Assembly (NCBI GenBank): GCA_023424275.1
Contig: JAFAED010000319.1
Coordinates: 1 to 7,232, forward strand
Direction of reading: 5' to 3'
DNA from: Pseudomonadota bacterium
GTDB taxonomy: Bacteria; Pseudomonadota; Alphaproteobacteria; Sphingomonadales; Sphingomonadaceae
DNA length: 7,232 nucleotides
Shown: one piece after another, positions 1 to 6,364 of the stretch
Numbering within the stretch: position 1 is the stretch's first letter
Layout: every line of letters begins with the position of its first letter
Translations under genes and position numbers: made by a program
The notes under the pieces: generated by a model
Told to the model about the DNA's origin: nothing
What the model saw: the letters and a program-made list of their open reading frames with translations, nothing else
Databases searched by the model: none

Positions 1-1383
1 CGCTTCCTCGATCGCGACCGAACTGATCCATTCGCCGCCCGACTTGATGTCATCTTTCGCCCGGTCGGTAATCTGCATGACCGCGTCGGGGTGAATGACC
101 GCGACGTCTCCCGTGTCGAACCATCCCTTGGCGTCGACGGACGGGGTTTCGGCTTGGAAATAGGAAGCGACGACGCATGGCCCGCGTACCATCAGGCGGC
201 CCGGTGTCTCGCCGTCCCACGGAAGCTCGGTGCCCTGGTCGTCATGCAGCCGCATCTCGACGCCGAAGACGAAGCGCCCCTGCCGCGCCGCCTCGGCCAG
301 TCCGTCCTCTTCGCTTTTCGCAGCGCCGGACAGGATGCCGCCGACGGTCCCCGCAGGGCTGGTTTCGGTCATGCCCCAGGCGGGCTGCACGACGACGCCA
401 TATTCGTCACGGAACGCCCGGATGAGCGCCGTCGGCACCGCGGAGCCGGCGACCAGCAACCGCCTCACCGTGGTGAGGCGCTGGCCGGTCTCGCGCAGAT
501 GCGCGAGCAATCCCGTCCATATGGTGGGGACGCCCGCGGCGACCGTCACCGCCTCGCGCTCCATGAGTTCGTGGAGTGACGCCGGATCGAGGGATGGTCC
601 GGGAAGGACGAGCCGCTTGCCAAGCATCGGCGCGACATGGGCCATTCCCCATCCGTTGGCGTGAAAGAGCGGCACAACCGGCATCAGCGTCTCTTCCGAA
701 CTGAGCCCGAAGCCGAGGCTCACGAACATCGCGTTCAACAGGCACGAGCGGTGCGAGTAGAGCACGCCCTTCGGGGCGCTGGTCGTACCCGAAGTATAGA
801 AAAGCGATGCGGCGCGACCCTCGGGGAAGCCGCCCCAGCGGACCGGATCGGCATCATTGCCCGAAGCGATGAATTCGTCGAGACCAATGGCGCCGATCGC
901 ATTGGCGCGAACGTCCGCGCGGGGCGCGAGCACGATATAGGCCTCGACGAGCGGAAGGGCGGGGGCCAGTGCCTCGGCCAGCGGCAAGAAGCCGGGATCC
1001 AGGAAGAGGATGCGGTCGGCGGCCTGATTGGCGATCCAGACCAGCTGGTCCCGCGACATCCTCGGGTTGAGCGGATGCGTGACCGCTCCCATTCCCGAGA
1101 TGGCGTACCAGAGCGCGAGATGATGATCGCCGTTCCACGCGAGGGTTGCGACCCGGTCACCGGCACCGATGCCTCTTGCGCCGAGAGCTCGGGAGAGCGC
1201 TTGGGCCTCGGCGGCGATCGCCGCATATCCGCTGCGGACAATCGACCCGTCAGGGCGGCGCGTTGCCACCTCGACGTTCGGAAATGCCCGCGCCGCATGG
1301 TCGAGGATGCGGTCGACCGTCAGCGGCCAATCCTGCATTCCGCCCATGAGCGTGCCGCTGCCTGTTTCGATATTTGCGGTCAT
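1..1383 (-). CDS. AlkK-like medium/long-chain fatty-acyl-CoA ligase (AMP-binding), 3' end outside window
   Basis: An ATP-dependent acyl-CoA synthetase of the ANL superfamily: it would adenylate a carboxylic acid and transfer it to CoA in the cytoplasm. The ORF is open for 461 codons and runs off the left edge; relatives have about 540 residues, so roughly 80 C-terminal residues, including the catalytic A10 lysine, are not visible. Seen motifs: the phosphate-binding loop [11 protein letters not shown] (residues 196-206), PLFHANGWG (238-246), GWGMTET (336-342), GWFDTGD (420-426), the hinge region DRAKDD (440-445) and KSGGEWISS (447-455). The last motif is typical of the AlkK-type medium-chain ligase group. 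The ATG at 1383 has AGGGAG four bases upstream; Met13 and Met16 are possible but lack a better ribosome binding site. It is the third gene of an operon, 49 bases after the SDR gene, and probably supplies the CoA thioester used by neighbouring enzymes. Family call is firm; the substrate is unknown. Confidence 0.93.
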   Translation of the reverse strand, partial: MTANIETGSGTLMGGMQDWPLTVDRILDHAARAFPNVEVATRRPDGSIVRSGYAAIAAEAQALSRALGARGIGAGDRVATLAWNGDHHLALWYAISGMGAVTHPLNPRMSRDQLVWIANQAADRILFLDPGFLPLAEALAPALPLVEAYIVLAPRADVRANAIGAIGLDEFIASGNDADPVRWGGFPEGRAASLFYTSGTTSAPKGVLYSHRSCLLNAMFVSLGFGLSSEETLMPVVPLFHANGWGMAHVAPMLGKRLVLPGPSLDPASLHELMEREAVTVAAGVPTIWTGLLAHLRETGQRLTTVRRLLVAGSAVPTALIRAFRDEYGVVVQPAWGMTETSPAGTVGGILSGAAKSEEDGLAEAARQGRFVFGVEMRLHDDQGTELPWDGETPGRLMVRGPCVVASYFQAETPSVDAKGWFDTGDVAVIHPDAVMQITDRAKDDIKSGGEWISSVAIEEA

Positions 1384-1405
1384 CGATCTCCCTTTCGCCG
1401 TAACC

Positions 1406-1427
1406 CGAGCCGTCCTCCTTCGGCTCG
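1406..1427 (-). other. Intercistronic hairpin with a Shine-Dalgarno-like loop
   Basis: In the 49-base gap between the SDR stop and the ligase start, a perfect 7-bp stem (CGAGCCG/CGGCTCG) closes an 8-base loop that reads AAGGAGGA in the transcript. No U-run follows, so it does not look like an intrinsic terminator. The loop is about 29 bases from the ligase ATG, too far to be its own ribosome binding site; a separate AGGGAG lies next to the ATG. It may act as a ribosome standby site or as an mRNA-stabilising element between cistrons. That role is inference; the fold itself is read directly from the sequence. Confidence 0.5.
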
Positions 1428-1432
1428 CTTGC

Positions 1433-2128
1433 CTACCAGGTCTCTCCCGCTGGGCGGATTTCGGTCCTGAAGGACCAGGCACTCCTGGGCTGGTGCGCGA
1501 CGTGGAACGCTTCGTCGGCGATGTCGGCCGGGCGGATGAAAAAGTCGTCGGGCTTGTCCGCGAACCGTTCGCGTGTCCAGGGGACGTCGATTACCGCGTC
1601 GATAACGAGATAGGCGACGTGGATGCCTTTTGGACCGAGCTGCCGGGCAATCGATTCAGCGAGAATCCGCTGGGCGGCCTTGGTCGGCGCGAAGGCCGCG
1701 AAGAAGGTCTTGCCGCGTTCGGCCGAGGTGTTGCCGGTAACGATGATCGAACCGCCTTCGGCCTCCATTCGCGGCGTCGCCCAGCGCGCGATATGATAGA
1801 GCGCCATCACATTGATGTGGAAATTGGCCTCAAGCACCGATGGCTCCACATCGAGGAAGGTGCCGAAGGATCCCCCGACCGCATTGTGGACGATGGCCTT
1901 CAGCGGCCCACCCGAGGCGGCCGCCTGGTCGAGCGCCGCGTGCAGCGAAGCAGGGTCCGCCACATCGCAGGCGACGGCAAAGGCATCGGGGATCTCTTCG
2001 GCGAGGGCCGCCAGCCGCGTGGTGTCGCGCGCTAGCATCGCAACCCGATATCCGCCTTCCGCATAGCGCCGGACGAGCGCTGCGCCGGTTCCGGGACCGA
2101 CCCCGGTGATGATCGCCAATGGTTTCAT
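1433..2128 (-). CDS. Short-chain dehydrogenase/reductase family protein lacking the catalytic Tyr (SDR_c10-like)
   Basis: A 231-residue Rossmann-fold SDR. The N-terminal cofactor loop TGVGPGTG (residues 8-15) matches TGxxxGxG, and D58 in CDVAD fits the adenine-binding position. The usual NNAG is HNAV (81-84), Asn106 is present in HINVMA, and Ser135 or Thr134 lies near the catalytic Ser position. The YxxxK motif reads FAPTK (146-150), so the catalytic Tyr is Phe146 (codon TTC at 1693-1691) while Lys150 is kept. From memory, the CDD subgroup SDR_c10 is described with just this Tyr-to-Phe change, so the swap is likely ancestral and not a sequencing error. The start ATG overlaps the stop of the upstream isomerase gene (ATGA, 4 bases), with GGAG 8 bases before it, which implies translational coupling. 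Whether it is an oxidoreductase at all is open; a role on CoA-linked intermediates is inferred from the ligase downstream. SDR fold is certain, function is not. Confidence 0.92.
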   Translation of the reverse strand: MKPLAIITGVGPGTGAALVRRYAEGGYRVAMLARDTTRLAALAEEIPDAFAVACDVADPASLHAALDQAAASGGPLKAIVHNAVGGSFGTFLDVEPSVLEANFHINVMALYHIARWATPRMEAEGGSIIVTGNTSAERGKTFFAAFAPTKAAQRILAESIARQLGPKGIHVAYLVIDAVIDVPWTRERFADKPDDFFIRPADIADEAFHVAHQPRSAWSFRTEIRPAGETW

Positions 2129-2706
2129 GATTGCTGCTCCAGAGCTTCCGCGATGAATTCGAAGCGGTCGTTGCCGAAAAATTGCTGCTCGCCGATAAAG
2201 ATGGTCGGTGCCCCGAAAACGCCGCGTTCGGCGGCTGCGCTGTTGATCGCTGCGAGGCGCGCTTCGGCTTCTGACCCGCCGAGAGGGCCGAGACTTGCCG
2301 GATCGAGGCCGCCGGACGAAAGGATGGCGGCGATATCGCCGGCGTTCGCTATCGCGTCCTGCGAGGCCCAGACCGCCTTGAAAAGGAGGCGGATCGCAGC
2401 TTCGCCAGTGCCGGCGTCGATTGCGGCCAAGGCGGCATGGAGCATTGCCGACACGTCCATCTTCGACATGCCCGGATTAGGAGAGATGGGAAGCTGGTAG
2501 CGCATCGCCCAGCGCCGCAGGTCGTGCTGCAGATAGCGGCTCTTCGCCTTGCAGGTGAAGCTGGTCGGAACATTGCCGACCTTTCCCATCACGTCGAGCA
2601 CGTCGAAGGGTTGATAGCGAATATCCGCTCCGAGCGCCGGAAGCTGCGACAGCGCCAGATAGGAATAGGGGCTGCGAAAATCGAAATAGAATTCAAGCTG
2701 CGGCAT
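2125..2706 (-). CDS. 2-hydroxychromene-2-carboxylate isomerase family protein (NahD-like, DsbA/kappa-GST fold)
   Basis: A 193-residue thioredoxin-fold protein of the family of NahD, the glutathione-dependent isomerase of naphthalene degradation. FYFDFRSPYSYLA (6-18) matches NahD's FYFDFLSPFSYLA, placing Ser12 where NahD has its catalytic Ser11 and where DsbA would have CxxC. Other shared blocks are GNVPTS (44-49), the helix LQHDLRRWAMRYQLPI (59-74), KAVW (110-113), the cis-Pro loop VFGAPT (163-168) and FFGNDRF (176-182). Length fits the family (about 200). I chose the ATG at 2706, preceded by AGGGAGAG (2723-2716); an in-frame ATG at 2748 would add 14 residues not expected before the first beta strand and lacks a ribosome binding site. 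It is first in the minus-strand operon with the SDR and ligase genes. No naphthalene-pathway dioxygenases are seen, so the true substrate may be another cis/trans-isomerised or glutathione-reactive intermediate. Confidence 0.9.
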   Translation of the reverse strand: MPQLEFYFDFRSPYSYLALSQLPALGADIRYQPFDVLDVMGKVGNVPTSFTCKAKSRYLQHDLRRWAMRYQLPISPNPGMSKMDVSAMLHAALAAIDAGTGEAAIRLLFKAVWASQDAIANAGDIAAILSSGGLDPASLGPLGGSEAEARLAAINSAAAERGVFGAPTIFIGEQQFFGNDRFEFIAEALEQQS

Positions 2707-2858
2707 GGCCCGATGCTCTCCCTGTCTGCCTGCTCTTTCGGCTGGCATCGCAATTGCTAGTCCTAAAAATGAACTTACGCAATCCCGAATATATGACCGG
2801 GAAAGTGGCTAAAAACCGCGATAAGTGCGCAGCCGGACGATGCGCTTGCAAACATAGG

Positions 2859-2873
2859 GTTCTAATATAGAAC
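2859..2873. promoter_or_regulatory. Palindromic operator candidate GTTCTA-ATA-TAGAAC
   Basis: A perfect 6-bp inverted repeat with a 3-base centre lies 30 bases upstream of the flavoprotein start codon, about where its -10 region would be. Symmetry and position suggest a repressor site acting on the plus-strand gene and perhaps also on the divergent operon. The sequence differs from the TATGAC-type sites beside the two TetR genes, so the binding protein may be a regulator outside the window. The palindrome is directly visible; its role is inferred. Confidence 0.5.
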
Positions 2874-2890
2874 TTATGGAATCATCAATT

Positions 2891-2897
2891 GGGAGAG
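2891..2897 (+). promoter_or_regulatory. Ribosome binding site that fixes the flavoprotein start
   Basis: GGGAGAG ends 6 bases before the ATG at 2904. A TTG codon at 2889 is in frame and would add five residues, but it overlaps this ribosome binding site, so the ATG is preferred. Confidence 0.75.
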
Positions 2898-2903
2898 ACT
2901 CGC

Positions 2904-3929
2904 ATGCGCACCCGAATCACCGATCTTTTTGGCATCCGCTATCCAATCATCCAGGGCGGCATGCACTGCGTCGGCCTGGCAGAACTCGCGGCGGCCGTCG
3001 CCAACGCTGGGGGGCTGGGGCTGATCACGGCGCTGACGCAGCGTGACGGTGCAGCACTCGCCGACGAGATCGCACGGTGTCGCGAGATGACCGACAAGCC
3101 CTTTGGCGTGAACCTCACCTTTCTGCCATCTGTTACGCCGCCCGATTATCCAGGATATGTGAAGGCCATCATCGATGGCGGTATCAAGGCTGTCGAGACC
3201 GCCGGCAACAATCCGCAACAATGGCTCCCGCTCCTCAAGGAGGCCGGGATTAAGGTCATCCACAAATGCACCTCGGTTCGTCACGCGCTCAAGGCTCAGG
3301 CGATTGGCTGCGATGCCGTAAGCGTCGACGGCTTCGAATGCGGGGGACATCCTGGCGAGGACGATGTGCCAAACATGATCTTGCTGCCGCGCGCTGCCGA
3401 TGAGCTCGACATCCCCTTCGTCGCCTCGGGCGGGATGGCCGATGCCCGCTCGCTCGTCGCTGCGCTCGCCATGGGGGCCGAGGGCATGAACATGGGCACC
3501 CGCTTCGTCGCCACGGTCGAGGCGCCTGTTCACCAGAATGTGAAAGATGCGATTGTGGCAGCGAGTGAACTCGACACACGTCTCGTGATGCGTCCGCTCC
3601 GGAACACCGAGCGTGTACTTGTCAACGCCGGCGTGGAGCGCTTGCTCGAAAAGGAGCGGGACCTGGGCAGCGCCATCAGCTTTGCCGACATTGCGCCCGA
3701 AGTGGCCGGTGTTTACCCGCGCATCATGCGCGACGGCGAGATGGATGCAGGGGCCTGGAGCTGCGGCATGGTGGCCGGTTTGATCGACGACATCCCGACC
3801 GTTGGCGATCTCATCGAGCGCATCATGCGCGAGGCCGATCTCCTGATCAATTCGAGGCTGGCGGGCTTGGCACGAAGCGGGGGGCTCGCTCCGGCCAGAC
3901 CCACCGATGTCAGGGGCGCGTCTTGCTGA
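2904..3929 (+). CDS. Nitronate monooxygenase family (2-nitropropane dioxygenase-like) FMN-dependent enzyme
   Basis: A 341-residue TIM-barrel flavoprotein of the NMO/NPD family. Seen: the first strand RYPIIQGGM (12-20), AVANAGGLG (31-39), KPFGVNLTF (65-73), the phosphate/active-site segment DGFECGGHPGEDD (142-154) with His149 at the position of the family's catalytic His, VASGGMAD (173-180) and NMGTRF (196-201) for FMN phosphate binding. Length matches the family (about 320-360). Known members oxidise alkyl nitronates, but the family also holds enzymes on CoA thioesters, such as the actinobacterial steroid-ring enzyme IpdC, which is annotated the same way. Beside a CoA ligase, SDR and thiolase, a flavin-dependent step on a CoA intermediate is as likely as nitronate detoxification. 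It is divergent from the isomerase operon. Its 3' end overlaps the convergent TetR gene by 20 bases. Family is secure; substrate is unknown. Confidence 0.92.
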   Translation: MRTRITDLFGIRYPIIQGGMHCVGLAELAAAVANAGGLGLITALTQRDGAALADEIARCREMTDKPFGVNLTFLPSVTPPDYPGYVKAIIDGGIKAVETAGNNPQQWLPLLKEAGIKVIHKCTSVRHALKAQAIGCDAVSVDGFECGGHPGEDDVPNMILLPRAADELDIPFVASGGMADARSLVAALAMGAEGMNMGTRFVATVEAPVHQNVKDAIVAASELDTRLVMRPLRNTERVLVNAGVERLLEKERDLGSAISFADIAPEVAGVYPRIMRDGEMDAGAWSCGMVAGLIDDIPTVGDLIERIMREADLLINSRLAGLARSGGLAPARPTDVRGASC

Positions 3930-4479
3930 CTTCCCGCATCAGCCGGGCGCGCGCCGTCCCGAGCGCTTGTTTTCCGGCGTCGCCTCCCAGGCTTCGCGCG
4001 AGCGATAATGTCCCGACGAGGGTTGCAAGAAGCCTCGATGCTTCGGCGCTGCCCGGGCACTCTTCTTCCAGATGGCGCTGAAGCGTCGAGATGGTCCGCG
4101 CCGTGCCATCGGCGAAGACGATCTTCGCGCCGGGAGAGAAGGAGGCAGACTGGCCCGCGAAGAGGGCGATCGGGCATCCGCCGCCTTCGCGGTCGCAATG
4201 TGCTTCGGAAAGATAGCGCCGGATAAAGCTCGCGGCGGCGCCGCTTGCAGACGGCCGGCTGAACTTGTCGATGGCATCGGAAAACATGCGGTCGAGAGCG
4301 GCTTCGACCAGCGCGTCGCGCGAGGAAAAATGCGCGTAGAAGGCTCCATGCGTGACGCCGGCCGCAGCGGTCACCTCTCCGATCGTCAGCCGATCGATAT
4401 TGCCCCGCCCGAGAAGTTCTGTTGCGGCCGCAAGGAGTTTCTCGCGTGTTTCGGCCTTTCTGGTCGGTGGATAGCGCAT
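3910..4479 (-). CDS. TetR/AcrR family repressor, first copy
   Basis: A 189-residue TetR-type regulator. The N-terminal helix-turn-helix spans about residues 10-55: LTIGEVTAAAGVTHGAFYAHF (31-51) contains the turn and the recognition-helix block THGAFYAHF (43-51). The C-terminal ligand domain has GGGCPIALF (99-107) with Cys102, plus Cys95 and Cys141. Start is the ATG at 4479 with GGGAG just upstream in the divergent gap; the open frame continues far upstream only because GC-rich antisense DNA of the thiolase lacks stops. The protein is a paralogue of the repressor at 5747-6319: both begin MRYP, residue numbering through the DNA-binding domain is collinear, and block 43-51 is identical. The gene is head-to-head with the thiolase gene across a 78-base gap holding a perfect palindrome, so repression of that gene and of itself is the simplest reading. 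Its inducer could be an acyl-CoA or a reactive intermediate; this is inference. Confidence 0.95.
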   Translation of the reverse strand: MRYPPTRKAETREKLLAAATELLGRGNIDRLTIGEVTAAAGVTHGAFYAHFSSRDALVEAALDRMFSDAIDKFSRPSASGAAASFIRRYLSEAHCDREGGGCPIALFAGQSASFSPGAKIVFADGTARTISTLQRHLEEECPGSAEASRLLATLVGTLSLARSLGGDAGKQALGTARARLMREVSKTRP

Positions 4480-4495
4480 TTCTCTCCCGCGCGGC

Positions 4496-4525
4496 TTGTT
4501 TCGTATGACAAGTGTCATATATAAA
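4496..4525 (+). promoter_or_regulatory. Candidate thiolase promoter
   Basis: TTGTTT (4496-4501) and TATAAA (4520-4525) are separated by 18 bases and resemble -35 and -10 boxes. The palindrome at 4504-4519 fills the spacer, so a bound repressor would block RNA polymerase. Transcription would begin near 4532, leaving a leader of about 25 bases before the ATG at 4558. Confidence 0.45.
4504..4519. promoter_or_regulatory. TetR operator candidate, perfect palindrome TATGACA-AG-TGTCATA
   Basis: A perfect 7-bp inverted repeat with a 2-base centre lies between the divergent tetR (ends 4479) and thiolase (starts 4558) genes, and within the spacer of a likely thiolase promoter. The outer arms TATGA-N6-TCATA recur in the gap upstream of the second tetR gene. 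Together with the identical recognition-helix block of the two repressors, this makes it a strong candidate operator. Confidence 0.75.
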
Positions 4526-4544
4526 TACCGATACCAATGCAATC

Positions 4545-4550
4545 GAGGAG
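4545..4550 (+). promoter_or_regulatory. Ribosome binding site that fixes the thiolase start
   Basis: GAGGAG lies 7 bases before the ATG at 4558. The earlier in-frame ATG at 4537 has no such site, sits almost at the inferred transcription start, and would add seven basic residues absent from FadA-type thiolases. Confidence 0.75.
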
Positions 4551-4557
4551 ACGCTTC

Positions 4558-5715
4558 ATGGAACGAGCCGTGATCGCGGGTTTCGCCCGCACCCCGTTCA
4601 CATTCGCGCGAAAGGGTGCGCTTGCGCGCTTTCGTCCTGACGATCTCGCCGCCATCGCCCTGCGCGGGCTTGCCGAACGTAGCGGCATCGCTCTGGACCA
4701 GATCGAGGATGTGCTGATGGGTTGCGCCTATCCGGAGGGCGAGCAGGGCAACAATATAGCGCGCATTGCCTCTTTGCTCGCGGGTTTCCCGATCGCGGTC
4801 CCGGGAGCGACGATCAATCGATTTTGCGGCTCTTCCATGTCGTCGATCCACATGGCGGCAGGGCAGATCGCGATCGGTGCGGGCGACGCCTTTATCGCGG
4901 CCGGGGTGGAAAGCATGACGCGTGTTCCGCAAGGCGGGCTGAGCTTCTCGCCCAATCCGCGCTTCAAATCCGCAGGCAACAGCCTCGCCGAGATCCAGCA
5001 CGAAGCCTATATCACGATGGGCCAGACGGCCGAGAATGTCGCTAAACGCTACGGGATCGGCCGGGATCGACAGGAACAGCTTGCGTTTGAATCGCAGCAG
5101 AAGGCGGCAAGGGCGCAGAAAGAGGGACGTCTTGCCGCCGAGATCGTGCCGGTGGTGACGCCCGAGGGGGTAATCGACGTCGACGGCTGCCTGCGTCCGC
5201 AGACGACGCTCGAAGCGCTGGCGGGACTCAAGCCGGCCTTCTTCGAAGAAGGCACCGTGACGGCTGGCACCGCCTCTCCGCTGACCGACGGCGCGGTCGC
5301 TGTCCTGGTCACGTCGGAGCGACTGGCAGACCGGCTCGGCCTCGACGTGCTGGGGCGGGTGCGCTCGACCGCGGTCGCGGGCGTCGAGCCCGAATATATG
5401 GGTATCGGGCCGGTGCCAGCCACCCAAAAGGCGCTCGAACGGGCAGGGCTGTCGATCGGCGATATCGATGTCGTCGAGATCAACGAGGCGTTCGGCAGTC
5501 AGGCGGTCGCCTGTCTTGATGAGCTCGGCATCGACCGTGACCGCGTCAACATCGACGGCGGCGCCATCGCGCTCGGTCATCCGCTCGGCGCGACCGGTGC
5601 GCGGATCACGGCCAAGGCTGCGCAGATCCTCAAGCGCGAGGGCGGCAAATATGCGCTGGCGACGCAATGCATCGGCGGTGGGCAGGGGATTGCGACGATC
5701 ATCGAACGCGTTTGA
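4558..5715 (+). CDS. Acetyl-CoA C-acyltransferase (FadA-like thiolase)
   Basis: A 385-residue degradative thiolase that cleaves 3-oxoacyl-CoA with CoA to acetyl-CoA (or another acyl-CoA) and a shortened acyl-CoA. All active-site parts are present: nucleophile Cys90 in NRFCGSSMSS (87-96), NEAF (309-312), His341 in GGAIALGHPLGATGAR (334-349), and Cys371 in CIGGGQG (371-377). The NRxCGSSM form, VTAGTASPLTDGA, and the C-terminal IATIIERV resemble E. coli FadA (NRLCGSSM, IATVFERV) more than biosynthetic acetoacetyl-CoA thiolases. Length is normal (about 390). There is no fadB-like partner in the window. The gene stands alone between two minus-strand tetR genes: divergent from one, convergent with the other. 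Control by the adjacent TetR through the palindrome at 4504-4519 is likely. It probably performs the C-C cleavage step for the acid activated by the ligase in this region; chain specificity cannot be read from sequence. Confidence 0.96.
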   Translation: MERAVIAGFARTPFTFARKGALARFRPDDLAAIALRGLAERSGIALDQIEDVLMGCAYPEGEQGNNIARIASLLAGFPIAVPGATINRFCGSSMSSIHMAAGQIAIGAGDAFIAAGVESMTRVPQGGLSFSPNPRFKSAGNSLAEIQHEAYITMGQTAENVAKRYGIGRDRQEQLAFESQQKAARAQKEGRLAAEIVPVVTPEGVIDVDGCLRPQTTLEALAGLKPAFFEEGTVTAGTASPLTDGAVAVLVTSERLADRLGLDVLGRVRSTAVAGVEPEYMGIGPVPATQKALERAGLSIGDIDVVEINEAFGSQAVACLDELGIDRDRVNIDGGAIALGHPLGATGARITAKAAQILKREGGKYALATQCIGGGQGIATIIERV

Positions 5716-5730
5716 TTGCCGCAAGCGCGT
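5706..5730 (+). terminator. Possible terminator-like hairpin at the thiolase 3' end
   Basis: ACGCGTTTG (5706-5714) can pair with CAAGCGCGT (5722-5730) over nine positions with one G-U wobble, around a 7-base loop. It overlaps the thiolase stop codon and fills much of the 31-base gap before the end of the convergent tetR gene. No clear U-run follows on either strand, so termination would have to be Rho-assisted or weak. Confidence 0.35.
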
Positions 5731-5746
5731 AATCGTTAAGTCCGCG

Positions 5747-6319
5747 TCAGCTGCTCGAATGGAGGAAGCGCTTAGTCTCGTCGAGGATCTCGTCCGCAAG
5801 GGCCGGGTCGTCGACGAGGCGCGAAAGGACGAGCGCGCCGACAGTGGCGGACAGGGTTGCGATTGCGAGCGTTCGCGGTTCGGCCTTGCGGCGCCACGGG
5901 AACGCTTTGGCCATTTTCTCGATGCCGCGCGCAAGCCGGCGCCCGACGATGGCTTTCGCGGCGGGCGAACGGGTGATTTCCGGTCCGAGCGCTGCAATCG
6001 GACAGCCGGATCCATGGGCGTCGCGATGTGCCGGCGAAAGATAGGCGTCGACATAGGCGGCGCGCGCGTCCGCCGAGCTGCCGGTGCCGGTGTCGAAGCC
6101 CATCGCGCCGGCGGACTCGTCGAGCGCTCGCTCGACTGCCGCCGCAACAAGATCGTCCTTCGAGGCGAAGTGCGCATAGAAGGCACCATGGGTGAGGCCC
6201 GCGGCTCGCATGACCTCGCCTACCGTCACGGATGCAAAGCCGCGTTCACGGAAGAGGGCGGCAGCGGCATCGAGGATCTGGTCATGTCGCTGCGCCGTCA
6301 GCTCGGCAGGATATCGCAT
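5747..6319 (-). CDS. TetR/AcrR family repressor, second copy
   Basis: A 190-residue TetR regulator and paralogue of the one at 3910-4479. The HTH covers about residues 10-55: VTVGEVMRAAGLTHGAFYAHF (31-51), with block 43-51 identical to the other copy. The ligand domain contains HRDAHGSGCPIAAL (98-111) with Cys106, the only Cys in the protein and the counterpart of Cys102 in the other copy. Beyond these blocks the C-terminal halves differ, so the two may sense different ligands while binding similar DNA. Start is the ATG at 6319; the upstream ribosome binding site is weak (GGGG about 7 bases away), unlike its neighbours, which may keep repressor level low. It is head-to-head with the AcuI-like reductase across a 125-base gap carrying two operator-like sites. 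It is convergent with the thiolase gene, 31 bases apart. The likely role is repression of the reductase gene and of itself. Confidence 0.95.
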   Translation of the reverse strand: MRYPAELTAQRHDQILDAAAALFRERGFASVTVGEVMRAAGLTHGAFYAHFASKDDLVAAAVERALDESAGAMGFDTGTGSSADARAAYVDAYLSPAHRDAHGSGCPIAALGPEITRSPAAKAIVGRRLARGIEKMAKAFPWRRKAEPRTLAIATLSATVGALVLSRLVDDPALADEILDETKRFLHSSS

Positions 6320-6364
6320 TTTTGGCCCCGCAAGGTTGGTAGCGACGCTGGTGCCGCTTGACTT

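Larger units (their letters stand above)
2707..2903. promoter_or_regulatory. Divergent control region between the isomerase operon and the flavoprotein gene
   Basis: This 197-base gap separates two divergently read units and should hold promoters for both. It is AT-rich from about 2757 to 2890. Seen inside: a perfect 15-base palindrome (2859-2873, listed separately), the direct repeat GAACTTA at 2771-2777 and 2870-2876, a TATGAC half-site at 2792-2797 matching the left arm of the operators near the TetR genes, and a weak GCGCA/TGCGC dyad (2827-2831 and 2841-2845). TTGCAA (2846-2851) could be a plus-strand -35, but no well-spaced -10 follows. TATATT (2793-2788, minus) could be a -10 for the operon. 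Promoter boxes are uncertain. Confidence 0.55.

Noticed and set aside
637..1470. A 277-codon plus-strand open frame.
   Set aside because: It is antisense to the acyl-CoA ligase, whose motifs are all in frame on the minus strand. The predicted product is rich in Arg and Gly with no recognisable domain.
2707..2748. A 14-residue N-terminal extension of the isomerase from the ATG at 2748.
   Set aside because: The family begins directly with the FYFDF strand, and a strong AGGGAGAG precedes the ATG at 2706; no such site precedes 2748.
2827..2845. GCGCA/TGCGC dyad in the divergent gap.
   Set aside because: Only 5 bp with a 9-base loop in GC-rich DNA; this can easily arise by chance, so I list it only as a note in the control region.
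3910..6189. A 759-codon open frame on the minus strand running through the thiolase and part of the second tetR gene.
   Set aside because: Only its last 190 codons match a protein family (the first TetR). The rest is antisense to a thiolase with every catalytic motif intact, and to the second tetR gene in another frame; GC-rich DNA lacks stops there.
5468..6361. A 297-codon plus-strand open frame spanning the thiolase end and the region antisense to the second tetR gene.
   Set aside because: It overlaps two well-supported genes in other frames and has no family motifs or convincing ribosome binding site.
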